From assembly GCA_022361135.1 (NCBI GenBank), contig JAKSBM010000173.1:1-7481 (forward strand): a stretch of DNA of 7,481 bases, written 5' to 3'. The translations under genes were made by a program, and so were the position numbers. This document shows positions 1-5,628 of this stretch, piece after piece (position 1 is the stretch's first letter; every line of letters begins with the position of its first letter). The notes beneath the pieces are model-generated. The model was not told where the DNA came from. It saw nothing but the letters and a program-made list of their open reading frames with translations, and did not search any database. Origin of the DNA: Desulfobacterales bacterium. GTDB lineage: Bacteria; Desulfobacterota; Desulfobacteria; Desulfobacterales; Desulfobacteraceae.

Positions 1-446
1 TCAAGCGCATTGTGGCCGCCGTCACCAGCCTGGGCGTGAAAAAGATTTATCTGATCAATTCCTGGCGGGTGGAAAAAAGTTTCTGGGACAGCCAGTTCAT
101 GGATGAAGAAAAGCTGGCCCATTACATGGTTCTGGGATTGGAGCAGGCACGGGACACCCTCATGCCCAATCTCCACATCCGTCGGTATTTCACCGCCTTT
201 GTGAAGGAAGAACTCCCCGGCATTGCCCGGGATCACATGAAAATCCTGGCCCACCCCAAGACCGATCAGGTCTGCCCGGTGGCCGTGAATCAACCCGCTG
301 TTCTGGTCATTGGACCCGAAGGCGGATTTATAGATCTGGAAGTGGAGACCCTGGCCCAGGCCGGATTCTCTCCATTTTCCATTGGACCGCGAATCCTGAA
401 AGTGGAAACCGCAGTCACCCATTTGATTTCAAGACTCTATGGATAG
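1..446 (+). CDS. rsmE: 16S rRNA (uracil1498-N3)-methyltransferase RsmE, C-terminal part (5' end outside the window)
   Basis: RsmE methylates N3 of U1498 of 16S rRNA in the assembled 30S subunit, using S-adenosylmethionine. The visible 147 codons read from base 3 to a TAG at 444-446 and correspond to the C-terminal SPOUT (trefoil-knot) methyltransferase domain. Diagnostic motifs are the SAM-binding loop LVIGPEGGF and, near the end, the knot segment GPRILKVETAV, which matches the family's LG-RIL-ETA signature. The preceding stretch with LEQA and the cluster of charged residues fits the middle of the domain. The N-terminal PUA-like RNA-binding domain must lie to the left of the window. The gene ends 16 bases before a small acidic ORF with its own ribosome binding site, so the two are probably co-transcribed. 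Identification rests on the motifs and is firm for the family. Confidence 0.93.
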   Translation, partial: KRIVAAVTSLGVKKIYLINSWRVEKSFWDSQFMDEEKLAHYMVLGLEQARDTLMPNLHIRRYFTAFVKEELPGIARDHMKILAHPKTDQVCPVAVNQPAVLVIGPEGGFIDLEVETLAQAGFSPFSIGPRILKVETAVTHLISRLYG

Positions 447-462
447 AAAGGAATAGATAAAC

Positions 463-624
463 ATGGATAAGAAACTTCAAAAAGAAAGAAAGATGGCCTT
501 TGAAAGCCTTCCCCCGGCCATTAAGGACAGCCTGACCGAAGAAGAACGGGAACTCTTCCTCAGCTCCGAAGAATGGACCGAGGAGATGTTCACCAAGTTG
601 GCGGAGTTCATCGTCAACGATTAA
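463..624 (+). CDS. Small acidic hypothetical protein, 53 aa
   Basis: This ORF of 53 codons starts with ATG and is preceded by AAAGGA (447-452) at a spacing of 10 bases, which is a credible ribosome binding site. It begins with a lysine-rich stretch (MDKKLQKERK) and continues with a strongly acidic, probably helical part containing PPAIKDSLTEEE, SSEEWTEEMF and LAEFIVND. Such a composition is typical of small soluble cytoplasmic proteins; there is no membrane segment or signal peptide. It follows rsmE by 16 bases and its TAA overlaps the base of a terminator hairpin, so it is likely the last gene of the rsmE transcript. I do not recognise the family and give no function. Its good ribosome binding site, codon usage and clean placement between a gene and a terminator argue that it is real. 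Confidence 0.65.
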   Translation: MDKKLQKERKMAFESLPPAIKDSLTEEERELFLSSEEWTEEMFTKLAEFIVND

Positions 625-671
625 ACCATGGACCGGGGCCTTCCCCGGGCATTCCACATGGTTGATTTTTT
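624..671 (+). terminator. First terminator-like hairpin after the small ORF
   Basis: The arms AACCATG (624-630) and CATGGTT (657-663) enclose an inner perfect stem CCGGGG (633-638) / CCCCGG (643-648) with a CCTT loop. A run of six T follows at 666-671. The asymmetry between inner and outer stem makes it less regular than a textbook intrinsic terminator. Its position at the stop codon of the small gene supports the role. Confidence 0.45.
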
Positions 672-682
672 GTGTTTGAAAT

Positions 683-721
683 AAAAATGCCGGTGATTTG
701 ATACAAACCATCGGCATTTTT
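683..721 (+). terminator. Strong, probably bidirectional intrinsic terminator
   Basis: A nearly continuous hairpin runs from 683 to 721. AAAAATGCCGGTG (683-695) pairs with CATCGGCATTTTT shifted by one base (709-721), with one G-T pair. After an A/C mismatch the stem continues with TTTG (697-700) against CAAA (704-707), leaving a 3-base loop. The A-tract on the left and T-tract on the right would allow termination on either strand. It closes the rsmE-small ORF transcript and insulates the kinase cassette. Confidence 0.75.
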
Positions 722-729
722 GCATTATT

Positions 730-777
730 CCCAAGGGCATACGTCGCTCCGGTTTTCGCCCCTGGGTATTCTTTTTC
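730..777 (+). terminator. Third, weaker hairpin followed by a T-rich tract
   Basis: CCCA-GGGC (730-738) faces GCCC-TGGG (758-766), with one A/C mismatch inside the stem and a 19-base loop. A T-rich tail with five consecutive T follows (771-776). This could be a backup terminator. The large loop and the distance to the T run keep confidence low. Confidence 0.3.
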
Positions 778-876
778 CCATATCCCTTCCTGCCCCGGCA
801 GCCCCCATTCCCATTTCTCCTTCGGTTGAATCGATTTTTAAGTTGGGCATTCAGCTTTTTCGGCTGTGTTTGTTTT

Positions 877-907
877 TGTGAAAATCTCAATATGAATCTG
901 ATATAAT
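877..907 (+). promoter_or_regulatory. Putative sigma-70 promoter with extended -10 for the kinase-receiver-transporter cassette
   Basis: A perfect TATAAT lies at 902-907 and is preceded by TG one base upstream (899-900), giving the full extended -10 TGnTATAAT. A partial -35, TTGTGA (877-882), lies 19 bases upstream. That spacing is long, but extended -10 promoters need little -35 contact. Transcription would start near 914 and leave a leader of about 117 bases before the kinase start. It is the best promoter-like sequence seen in the gap. Confidence 0.5.
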
Positions 908-1030
908 AAAGAAAATTTTCAATTACTAAGTCTTTTGACCGGTGGGCGAACCCTTGGTCTGCAATTGTGCCAGCCAATAACCCAGGTGACGCGAACTCCA
1001 TCGTAAAATTATTTTTATCCCCTTATCCCC

Positions 1031-2914
1031 ATGGGTATTTTAAAATTCAAACCCCGTTCCATTCGCTTTAAGCTCATTGCCAGCCTAATTCTGGTATCAG
1101 CTTCCATTGGTGTGCTCTGCCTCTTGGTGGGGGGGAATTTCCTCTACCAATCGGTAATACAGGAGGTGAATCACCGAATTCGCCAGGATTTGAATGTGGC
1201 CCGGCTGATTTATGACGATCGTGTGGATTCCATTCGCCAGGCCCTTGAAGTCGCTGCCTCCCATTTTTCCCCGCCGAATCCTCCGGTTTCCATAACCGCC
1301 CCGAATCTTGGTTCCCTTAAGCTGGATTTTCTGGGAAGGGTGGATCTCCACACCCGGGAAAATGAAGCCATGCTTACCCATCCATTATTGGTTCAGGTAT
1401 TAGAGCATCAAAGGAGCGTGGCCGGAACCCTTGTTTTGACGGCGGAACAATTGGCAGGGCTCTCGCCGGAGCTGGCTGCCCGGGCGAAGATTCCCATTGG
1501 TGCAAAGGGGGCAGGCATTGACCAGGGGTTGGTCATGGGGGCGGCCGTTCCCGTTGTTGAGAAGGACCGGCTCCGGGGGATCATTTATGGGGGATTCCTT
1601 TTGAACCGGGATCGGCGTATTGTGGATAAGATAGAGCAAACCGTATTCCGCAATGAAATATACCAGGGCCGAAGGGTGGGCACCGCCACCCTGTTTTTCA
1701 AGGACATCCGCATTGCCACCAATGTGAAAGATGCATTGGGACGCAGGGCATTGGGCTCCCTGGCCTCCCCAGAAGTGTCCCAACGGGTATTGGGTGAAGG
1801 CAAGCCATGGACGGATCGGGCAAAGGTCCTGGATCAATGGTATATCACCGCCTATGAACCCATTCTTAGCATTGAAGGTGAGCGGGTGGGCATGTTTTAT
1901 GTGGGGGTCTTGGAGGCCAAATACCTGGATGTCCGGAAGAGGGGGATGTTGGTTTTCTTCCTGATTACATGTGTGGGGACATTTCTGGCCATTGCCCTGG
2001 GCTGGCTGCTCACCAATAGAATCCTGCAGCCGGTCAGCTCCCTGATCCGGGCCAGCCGGGAAATATCAAAGGGAAATTTCTCCCCGGAATTCGGTCCGGC
2101 CCATGGCGGCGATATGGGGCAACTTCAGGATCAATTCAAGGAGATGAGCCAGGCCCTTGAAAAAAGGGAAAAACGGCAAAGACTCAAAAGCCAGATCCAG
2201 CTCCTCCAATCGGAAAAGCAGGCCAGTATAGGAAAATTGGCCGCCGGCGTGGCCCATGAAATTAATAATCCCTTGACCGCAGTATTGACCTTTTCCCATT
2301 TGCTGCTCCGTCGTTCGGATCTGGACAAGGGCATGAAGGCCGATCTGGAAATGATCGCTTCTCAGACCGAGCGGGTTCGGAAGATCGTCCGGAGCTTGTT
2401 GAATTTTTCCCGGCAATCAAATCTGGCTCCGGAGCAGACCGACATCAATCGCCTCATCGTTGACTCCGTCCGTCTCATGAAGAATCAGGCCCTGGTCAAA
2501 GGGATCCATCTTTCCTCCGAGCTTGATGCGACCCTGCCCGATATCATCCTCGATCGGAATCAGATCCAAAGCGTGATGATCAATATGATTCTCAATGCCC
2601 TGGATGCCACCCCATCCGGAGGGAAAATCACAATCAGTGTGGGGAAGGAATTCATTGACCATGATCTTTGGGTTCGGATTTCCATCGCTGATACCGGATG
2701 TGGAATTTCGCCGGAGAACATCCCCCGTCTATTTGATCCTTTTTTCACCACCAAGGAGATCGGTAAGGGAACCGGACTTGGCCTGGCTGTGTCGTCGGGC
2801 ATTATCCAGCGCCATGGGGGAACCATGGAAGTCTCATCCAAACCCGGTGCTGGCAGTTTGTTTACCATTTGTTTGCCCAGGGATCCCGAAGGGGGAATCG
2901 GGGCTTCATCCTAA
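1031..2914 (+). CDS. Membrane sensor histidine kinase with periplasmic Cache-type domain, HAMP, HisKA and HATPase
   Basis: This 627-residue protein is a two-component sensor kinase. A first membrane helix (about 13-36) and a second (about 305-328) flank a roughly 265-residue extracytoplasmic sensor. The sensor's distal half (VGTATLFFKDIRIATNV, then GRRALGS, WYITAYEPI and GMFYVGVLE) has the pattern of the fused Cache_3-Cache_2 sensor family, which commonly binds small organic ligands. A HAMP linker spans about 329-381. The HisKA helix carries the phospho-accepting His409 in GVAHEINNPL. The HATPase domain shows the N box (N518, N522 in MINMILNALDA), the G1 box D554-TGCG, the F box FDPFFTTK (568-575) and the G2 box GKGTGLGL (578-585), so all catalytic elements are intact. 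No Shine-Dalgarno sequence is visible before the ATG; an in-frame TAA at 1004 excludes a much longer form. It lies 13 bases upstream of a receiver gene and is its likely phosphodonor. The ligand is unknown. Confidence 0.93.
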   Translation: MGILKFKPRSIRFKLIASLILVSASIGVLCLLVGGNFLYQSVIQEVNHRIRQDLNVARLIYDDRVDSIRQALEVAASHFSPPNPPVSITAPNLGSLKLDFLGRVDLHTRENEAMLTHPLLVQVLEHQRSVAGTLVLTAEQLAGLSPELAARAKIPIGAKGAGIDQGLVMGAAVPVVEKDRLRGIIYGGFLLNRDRRIVDKIEQTVFRNEIYQGRRVGTATLFFKDIRIATNVKDALGRRALGSLASPEVSQRVLGEGKPWTDRAKVLDQWYITAYEPILSIEGERVGMFYVGVLEAKYLDVRKRGMLVFFLITCVGTFLAIALGWLLTNRILQPVSSLIRASREISKGNFSPEFGPAHGGDMGQLQDQFKEMSQALEKREKRQRLKSQIQLLQSEKQASIGKLAAGVAHEINNPLTAVLTFSHLLLRRSDLDKGMKADLEMIASQTERVRKIVRSLLNFSRQSNLAPEQTDINRLIVDSVRLMKNQALVKGIHLSSELDATLPDIILDRNQIQSVMINMILNALDATPSGGKITISVGKEFIDHDLWVRISIADTGCGISPENIPRLFDPFFTTKEIGKGTGLGLAVSSGIIQRHGGTMEVSSKPGAGSLFTICLPRDPEGGIGASS

Positions 2915-2927
2915 CAAAGGCATATCC

Positions 2928-3281
2928 ATGAAAATTTTTGTCATTGATGATGATCCCGTTGTTGTCCAGAGTTGCCGCCGGATACTGGAGGCCGAAGGAA
3001 TGACCGTGGAGGTTGCGGAAGGTGTGGCCGAGGCGGAAAAGATTTTAAAAATCCATCAATTCGACCTGACCCTCACCGACATAAAAATGCCGGAGAGGGA
3101 CGGGTTTGACATGATTCGTCAGGTCAAGTCCATCCAACCGAATTTACCGGTGTTGGTGATGACCGGATACCTGACCGAAAGAACCATTGAAAAGGGTCGG
3201 AATGCCGGGGCCGATGATTTCATTGGCAAACCCTTTACGCCCGATGAGCTTATGACGGCCGTTTTCCGTCTGGGATCATAG
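2928..3281 (+). CDS. Stand-alone receiver (CheY-like) response regulator, 117 aa
   Basis: The protein is a single receiver domain with no output domain. Acidic pocket residues D7 and D8 lie in FVIDDDP, the phospho-acceptor is D51 in LTDIKMPERDG, the switch Thr is T79 in VMTG, and the conserved Lys is K101 in GKPFTP. All are in place, so it should be phosphorylated. The ATG at 2928 is chosen because the receiver fold begins exactly there and AAAGG (2916-2920) lies 7 bases upstream. The frame is open further upstream, but that part only overlaps the kinase gene in another frame. It starts 13 bases after the kinase stop. It could work as a phosphate shuttle or sink within a relay, competing with or feeding the receiver of the following channel fusion; this role is inferred from gene order. 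Confidence 0.92.
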   Translation: MKIFVIDDDPVVVQSCRRILEAEGMTVEVAEGVAEAEKILKIHQFDLTLTDIKMPERDGFDMIRQVKSIQPNLPVLVMTGYLTERTIEKGRNAGADDFIGKPFTPDELMTAVFRLGS

Positions 3282-3368
3282 CTGGCGCCACCCGCTTTTC
3301 CGTTTATGGTTTTTTTATCCTGGAGCTTCCGGGGGGAGCCCGGGCTTTGTGTTCAAAGATTAAAAAAT

Positions 3369-3375
3369 GGAGGAG
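3369..3375 (+). promoter_or_regulatory. Ribosome binding site that points to a TTG start of the receiver-channel fusion
   Basis: GGAGGAG is a near-perfect Shine-Dalgarno sequence and sits 6 bases before the in-frame TTG at 3382. It overlaps the upstream ATG at 3367, which itself has no comparable site in front of it. The receiver's first beta strand (TMLIIDDE) begins right after the TTG, which also suits this start. Confidence 0.6.
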
Positions 3376-3381
3376 TTTGAT

Positions 3382-4632
3382 TTGACCCAAACCATGTTGA
3401 TCATCGATGATGAAACCGCTGTTTTGACATCCTGCCAGCGCATCTTCAAGGAAGAGGGGTTTGAGGTAACCACCACAACCAACCCCATTGAGGGGCTGGA
3501 GTTGGCAAAGCAAAATGTCTATACGGTTATCCTCTGTGACTGGCAAATGCCCGAATTGGACGGGATGGATGTGGTGGCGGCATTGGAAAAGCGTGCGCCG
3601 GAATCCGCCGTGGTCATGATTAGCGGCTTCCCCAGTGTGGGGCGGGCCGCTGAAGCCATGAAGCGGGGAGCCATGGATTATCTGGCCAAGCCCTTTACGC
3701 CGGAGGAGATTTCCCATGCCGTACAAAGGGCCGTGGCAGGCAAGTTGTCCCGGGAGAAGAAAACCCTGGGGCGGTTTGAAAATATCCTGGATAAATTCCC
3801 CACCCACGGCATGGATGACCGGGGTCCCAAGATCATTGCGGAAACCGTTGCCCAATCCGTGGGGGTTACCAAGGCGACGTCTCCTTGGTTTTCCCTTTTT
3901 GTTCTGGGGGTGATGGCCGGGGCTTATATCGGGTTTGGCGGCCTTTTCAGCCTTACGGCCACCTTTGATATGGATCCGGGTCTGGGGCTGGGGATGAAAA
4001 AAATGGTGGCCGGTGCCACCTTCAGCATCGGGTTGATGCTGGTGGTTATTGCCGGAGCCGAGCTTTTCACGGGTAATACATTAATGGTATCCAGCGTGAT
4101 CACGGGCCGGGTGGCCTGGAGAACGGTGTTGGCCAAGTGGGGGTTGGTTTATGGGGCCAATTTCATTGGTGCTGTTTTCCTGGCCCTTTTATTCTATTCT
4201 TCCGGCCTGTGGAAGACCGGGGGAAATGCCCTGGGGGAAGCCGCCGTTAAACTCGCCCATGCAAAGGTCAATATCACCTTCTGGGAAGCCTTTGCCCGGG
4301 CCGTGGGCTGTAATTGGATGGTTTGCCTTGCCGTCTGGATGGCCCTGGCGGCCCGCCAGATCATCAGTAAGATATTTGCGGTGTTTTTCCCCATCATGGC
4401 CTTTGTGGCAATTGGGTTTGAGCATTGCATCGCCAATATGTATTTTATTCCCACGGGGATTTTTCTGTCTGAATGGGCTGGCCTGATTCCCCACGGTGTG
4501 GATGCTTCCACCTTGACCTGGTCCGCCTTTTTCGTGAACAACCTGATTCCGGTGACCATTGGCAATACCATTGGTGGGGTTCTGTTTGTGGGGCTGGGCT
4601 ATTGGGGGGCTTACCTGAGGCCGTCCAACTGA
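3382..4632 (+). CDS. Receiver domain fused to a formate/nitrite (FocA/NirC-type FNT) channel
   Basis: This 416-residue protein joins two complete modules. Residues 1-120 form a receiver with D9/D10, phospho-acceptor D53 in LCDWQMPELDG, S81 in MISG and K103 in AKPFTP. A linker of about 30 residues follows. Residues from about 148 to the end form an FNT channel with six predicted helices (about 169-191, 208-232, 249-275, 300-324, 331-361, 382-412). Family motifs are AELFTGNTLMV, CNWMVCLAVWM, GFEHCIANMYFIP and IPVTIGNTIGG. From memory of E. coli FocA, its pore residues Thr91, Lys156, Phe202 and His209 correspond to T230, K295, F341 and H348 at one constant offset. FNT proteins are pentamers moving formate, nitrite or similar anions, with a cytoplasmic N-terminus, so the receiver would be cytosolic and accessible to the kinase. 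Phosphorylation may gate or assemble the channel; this is inference. Using ATG 3367 instead would add five residues. It follows the receiver gene after roughly 100 bases with no clear terminator between, so one operon is likely. The substrate is not settled. Confidence 0.9.
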   Translation: MTQTMLIIDDETAVLTSCQRIFKEEGFEVTTTTNPIEGLELAKQNVYTVILCDWQMPELDGMDVVAALEKRAPESAVVMISGFPSVGRAAEAMKRGAMDYLAKPFTPEEISHAVQRAVAGKLSREKKTLGRFENILDKFPTHGMDDRGPKIIAETVAQSVGVTKATSPWFSLFVLGVMAGAYIGFGGLFSLTATFDMDPGLGLGMKKMVAGATFSIGLMLVVIAGAELFTGNTLMVSSVITGRVAWRTVLAKWGLVYGANFIGAVFLALLFYSSGLWKTGGNALGEAAVKLAHAKVNITFWEAFARAVGCNWMVCLAVWMALAARQIISKIFAVFFPIMAFVAIGFEHCIANMYFIPTGIFLSEWAGLIPHGVDASTLTWSAFFVNNLIPVTIGNTIGGVLFVGLGYWGAYLRPSN

Positions 4633-4651
4633 TCGATGGGCCAGGCCACAC

Positions 4652-4829
4652 AGGGCTTTTCCATGGGAAGTACCGGATGAGCCCTTGAGCAATAAAGCCG
4701 AACCCACGCCCAGTGTGTCAAGCCGCTGGTGGGATGGGGCCATTGGCATGCCCCGAATCCGGACCTGGTTTTTCTCCGGCCTGGGGTTTATGGATAGGAT
4801 ACGCATTGTTGCCCTGATTTCGCCTGTCC
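4652..4829. other. Array of five consecutive hairpins: candidate structured RNA or 3' UTR
   Basis: Five hairpins follow one another. AGGGCT (4652-4657) pairs with AGCCCT (4680-4685), around an inner TTCC/GGAA-type stem. CCCAC (4703-4707) pairs with GTGGG (4729-4733), extended by CAG/CTG. GGGGC (4736-4740) pairs with GCCCC (4750-4754). CCGGA (4759-4763) pairs with TCCGG (4775-4779). GGATAGG (4792-4798) pairs with CCTGTCC (4823-4829) with one G-T pair. The second and third stems are separated by only two bases. No T-tract follows, so this is not an intrinsic terminator. It matches none of the common RNA families I can recall (6S, tmRNA, RNase P, SRP). The strand is undetermined. Confidence 0.35.
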
Positions 4830-4990
4830 TCATGGAAAACATTTTTCAAAACCCCTTGGAGTGTATTCATTAATCATTTCCAAAAAAGGTTTAATTCCTG
4901 TAAGCTTCCCCTGTCGGTGGCGGTTCATTTCTTTCCCTTCGTCGAATTTAAAATTCCCGGTATGCTCAAGCCAAAAGCTGATATTCTTTC

Positions 4991-5000
4991 CCACCGGTGG
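4991..5000. promoter_or_regulatory. Perfect 10-bp palindrome upstream of dcd, possible operator
   Basis: CCACCGGTGG is a perfect palindrome 44 bases before the dcd start. It lies directly after a weak extended -10-like sequence, so it could overlap a transcription start. The related CGGTGGC occurs once more upstream near 4915. No known regulator is assigned. Confidence 0.3.
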
Positions 5001-5044
5001 CAATCAAATTTACAAAAAACAATTTAATACAATTGGACAAATGA

Positions 5045-5566
5045 ATGATTTTATCTGGAAAAGAAATCCTATCAAGGATCGGCAATGAAATTGTCATTGA
5101 ACCATTCGATGAAACACGCATCAATCCCAATAGTTATAATCTCACCCTCCACGATGAATTGTTGGTTTATAAAGAGCCCCTCCTGGACATGAAAAAGAAA
5201 AATGAGATTGAAAAATTGACCATTCCCTCCGAGGGGTTGGTATTGGAGCCCAACCGCCTTTATCTGGGGCGAACCGTGGAGCATACGGAAACAAAAAATC
5301 TGGTTCCCATGCTGGAAGGGCGCTCCTCCATTGGACGGCTTGGCCTCTTTGTCCATGTCACAGCCGGCTTTGGTGATGTGGGATTCAAGGGGTTCTGGAC
5401 ATTGGAAATTTTTTGCATCCAGCCCATCAAAATCTATCCTGGTGTTGAAATGTGTCAAATTTATTACCACACCATTGAGGGAGACCACGAAAATTATTCA
5501 AGTGGCAAGTATCAAAACAATAGCGGGATTCAGCCCAGTTTATTGTATAAAGACTTCAATGGATAG
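5045..5566 (+). CDS. dcd: dCTP deaminase, short 173-aa type (possibly also dUTP-hydrolysing)
   Basis: The enzyme deaminates dCTP to dUTP, supplying the dUMP precursor of dTTP synthesis in the cytoplasm. The 173-residue protein carries the family core: EGRSSIGRLGLFVHVTAGF (91-109), DVGFKGFWTLE with the catalytic Glu121, then PIKIYPGVEMCQI (127-139). The C-terminal GKYQNNSGIQPSLLYKDF resembles the tail of bifunctional dCTP deaminase/dUTPases (KYQG...P-S...Y...F) more than that of E. coli Dcd, so direct dUMP formation is possible; this is inference. The length and wording match the short type common in clostridia and some anaerobes. The start MILSGKEIL is the family N-terminus; GGA (5035-5037) is a weak ribosome binding site, and an ATG four bases upstream is in another frame. 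It is flanked by long non-coding stretches, so it is probably transcribed alone. Confidence 0.93.
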   Translation: MILSGKEILSRIGNEIVIEPFDETRINPNSYNLTLHDELLVYKEPLLDMKKKNEIEKLTIPSEGLVLEPNRLYLGRTVEHTETKNLVPMLEGRSSIGRLGLFVHVTAGFGDVGFKGFWTLEIFCIQPIKIYPGVEMCQIYYHTIEGDHENYSSGKYQNNSGIQPSLLYKDFNG

Positions 5567-5579
5567 ATGATATTTCCCC

Positions 5580-5628
5580 GCCGGGCTGTATTTGATTCAA
5601 AGACCTTCCTTTTTTAAGTATGCCCGGC
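5580..5628. repeat. 7-bp inverted repeat shortly after dcd
   Basis: GCCGGGC (5580-5586) and GCCCGGC (5622-5628) are perfect reverse complements separated by 35 bases. The spacer contains a T-run (5609-5615), but none follows the right arm, so an intrinsic terminator is not convincing. It may help end the dcd transcript. Confidence 0.3.

Larger units (their letters stand above)
625..1030. other. Intergenic region between the small ORF and the kinase gene
   Basis: No supported gene lies in these 406 bases. The left third holds the terminator-like hairpins. Positions 769-835 are strikingly pyrimidine-rich and poor in G on the + strand, resembling the composition of Rho utilisation sites, though this is only compositional. 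From 877 onward the region holds the kinase promoter and its leader. In the leader, GACC (937-940) and GGTC (956-959) enclose a smaller GGG-CGAA-CCC hairpin (944-953). A minus-strand open frame across 621-1001 has a low-complexity basic translation and no family resemblance. Confidence 0.6.
4633..5044. other. Intergenic region between the channel fusion and dcd
   Basis: No gene can be supported here. The first 200 bases are GC-rich and form a chain of hairpins (listed separately). From about 4840 the sequence turns AT-rich, with A and T tracts, GAATTTAAAATTC near 4945-4957 and a perfect palindrome at 4991-5000. A 62-codon frame opening with TTG at 4685 and ending at 4873 has no ribosome binding site and no recognised domain. 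A weak extended -10-like TGATATTCT (4979-4987) might serve dcd, without a good -35. Confidence 0.55.

Noticed and set aside
943..957. Sigma-54 -24/-12 promoter (TGGGCG-N5-TTGG)
   Set aside because: Spacing is right, but the -12 element has GG instead of the near-invariant GC and the -24 element is poor. The extended -10 at 899-907 is a better candidate.
621..1001. Minus-strand 126-codon open frame across the intergenic region
   Set aside because: It overlaps terminator hairpins and the kinase promoter, has a low-complexity Arg/Gly-rich translation and shows no domain.
2595..2927. In-frame upstream extension of the stand-alone receiver to a 228-residue protein
   Set aside because: The extension lies entirely inside the kinase gene in another frame and its translation resembles no protein. 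The receiver fold begins at 2928, where a ribosome binding site also sits.
3282..3381. Terminator or separate promoter between the stand-alone receiver and the receiver-channel gene
   Set aside because: Short GC-rich inverted repeats (for example AGCCCGGGCT) are present, but none is followed by a T-tract. The T-run at about 3310 lacks a proper preceding stem, and no good -35/-10 pair was found.
3811..4632. Separate translation of the FNT channel from an internal ATG (MDDRGPK...)
   Set aside because: No Shine-Dalgarno sequence precedes this ATG and the receiver frame runs through without a stop, so a true fusion is the simpler reading.
4189..4842. Minus-strand 217-codon open frame
   Set aside because: It is antisense to the FNT channel core, and its translation is His/Pro/Gly-rich without family motifs: a shadow of the real gene.
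4685..4873. 62-codon + strand frame starting at TTG (SRWWDGAIGM...)
   Set aside because: It has no ribosome binding site and overlaps the hairpin array, so its codons are better explained by RNA structure. A database search for the peptide would settle it.
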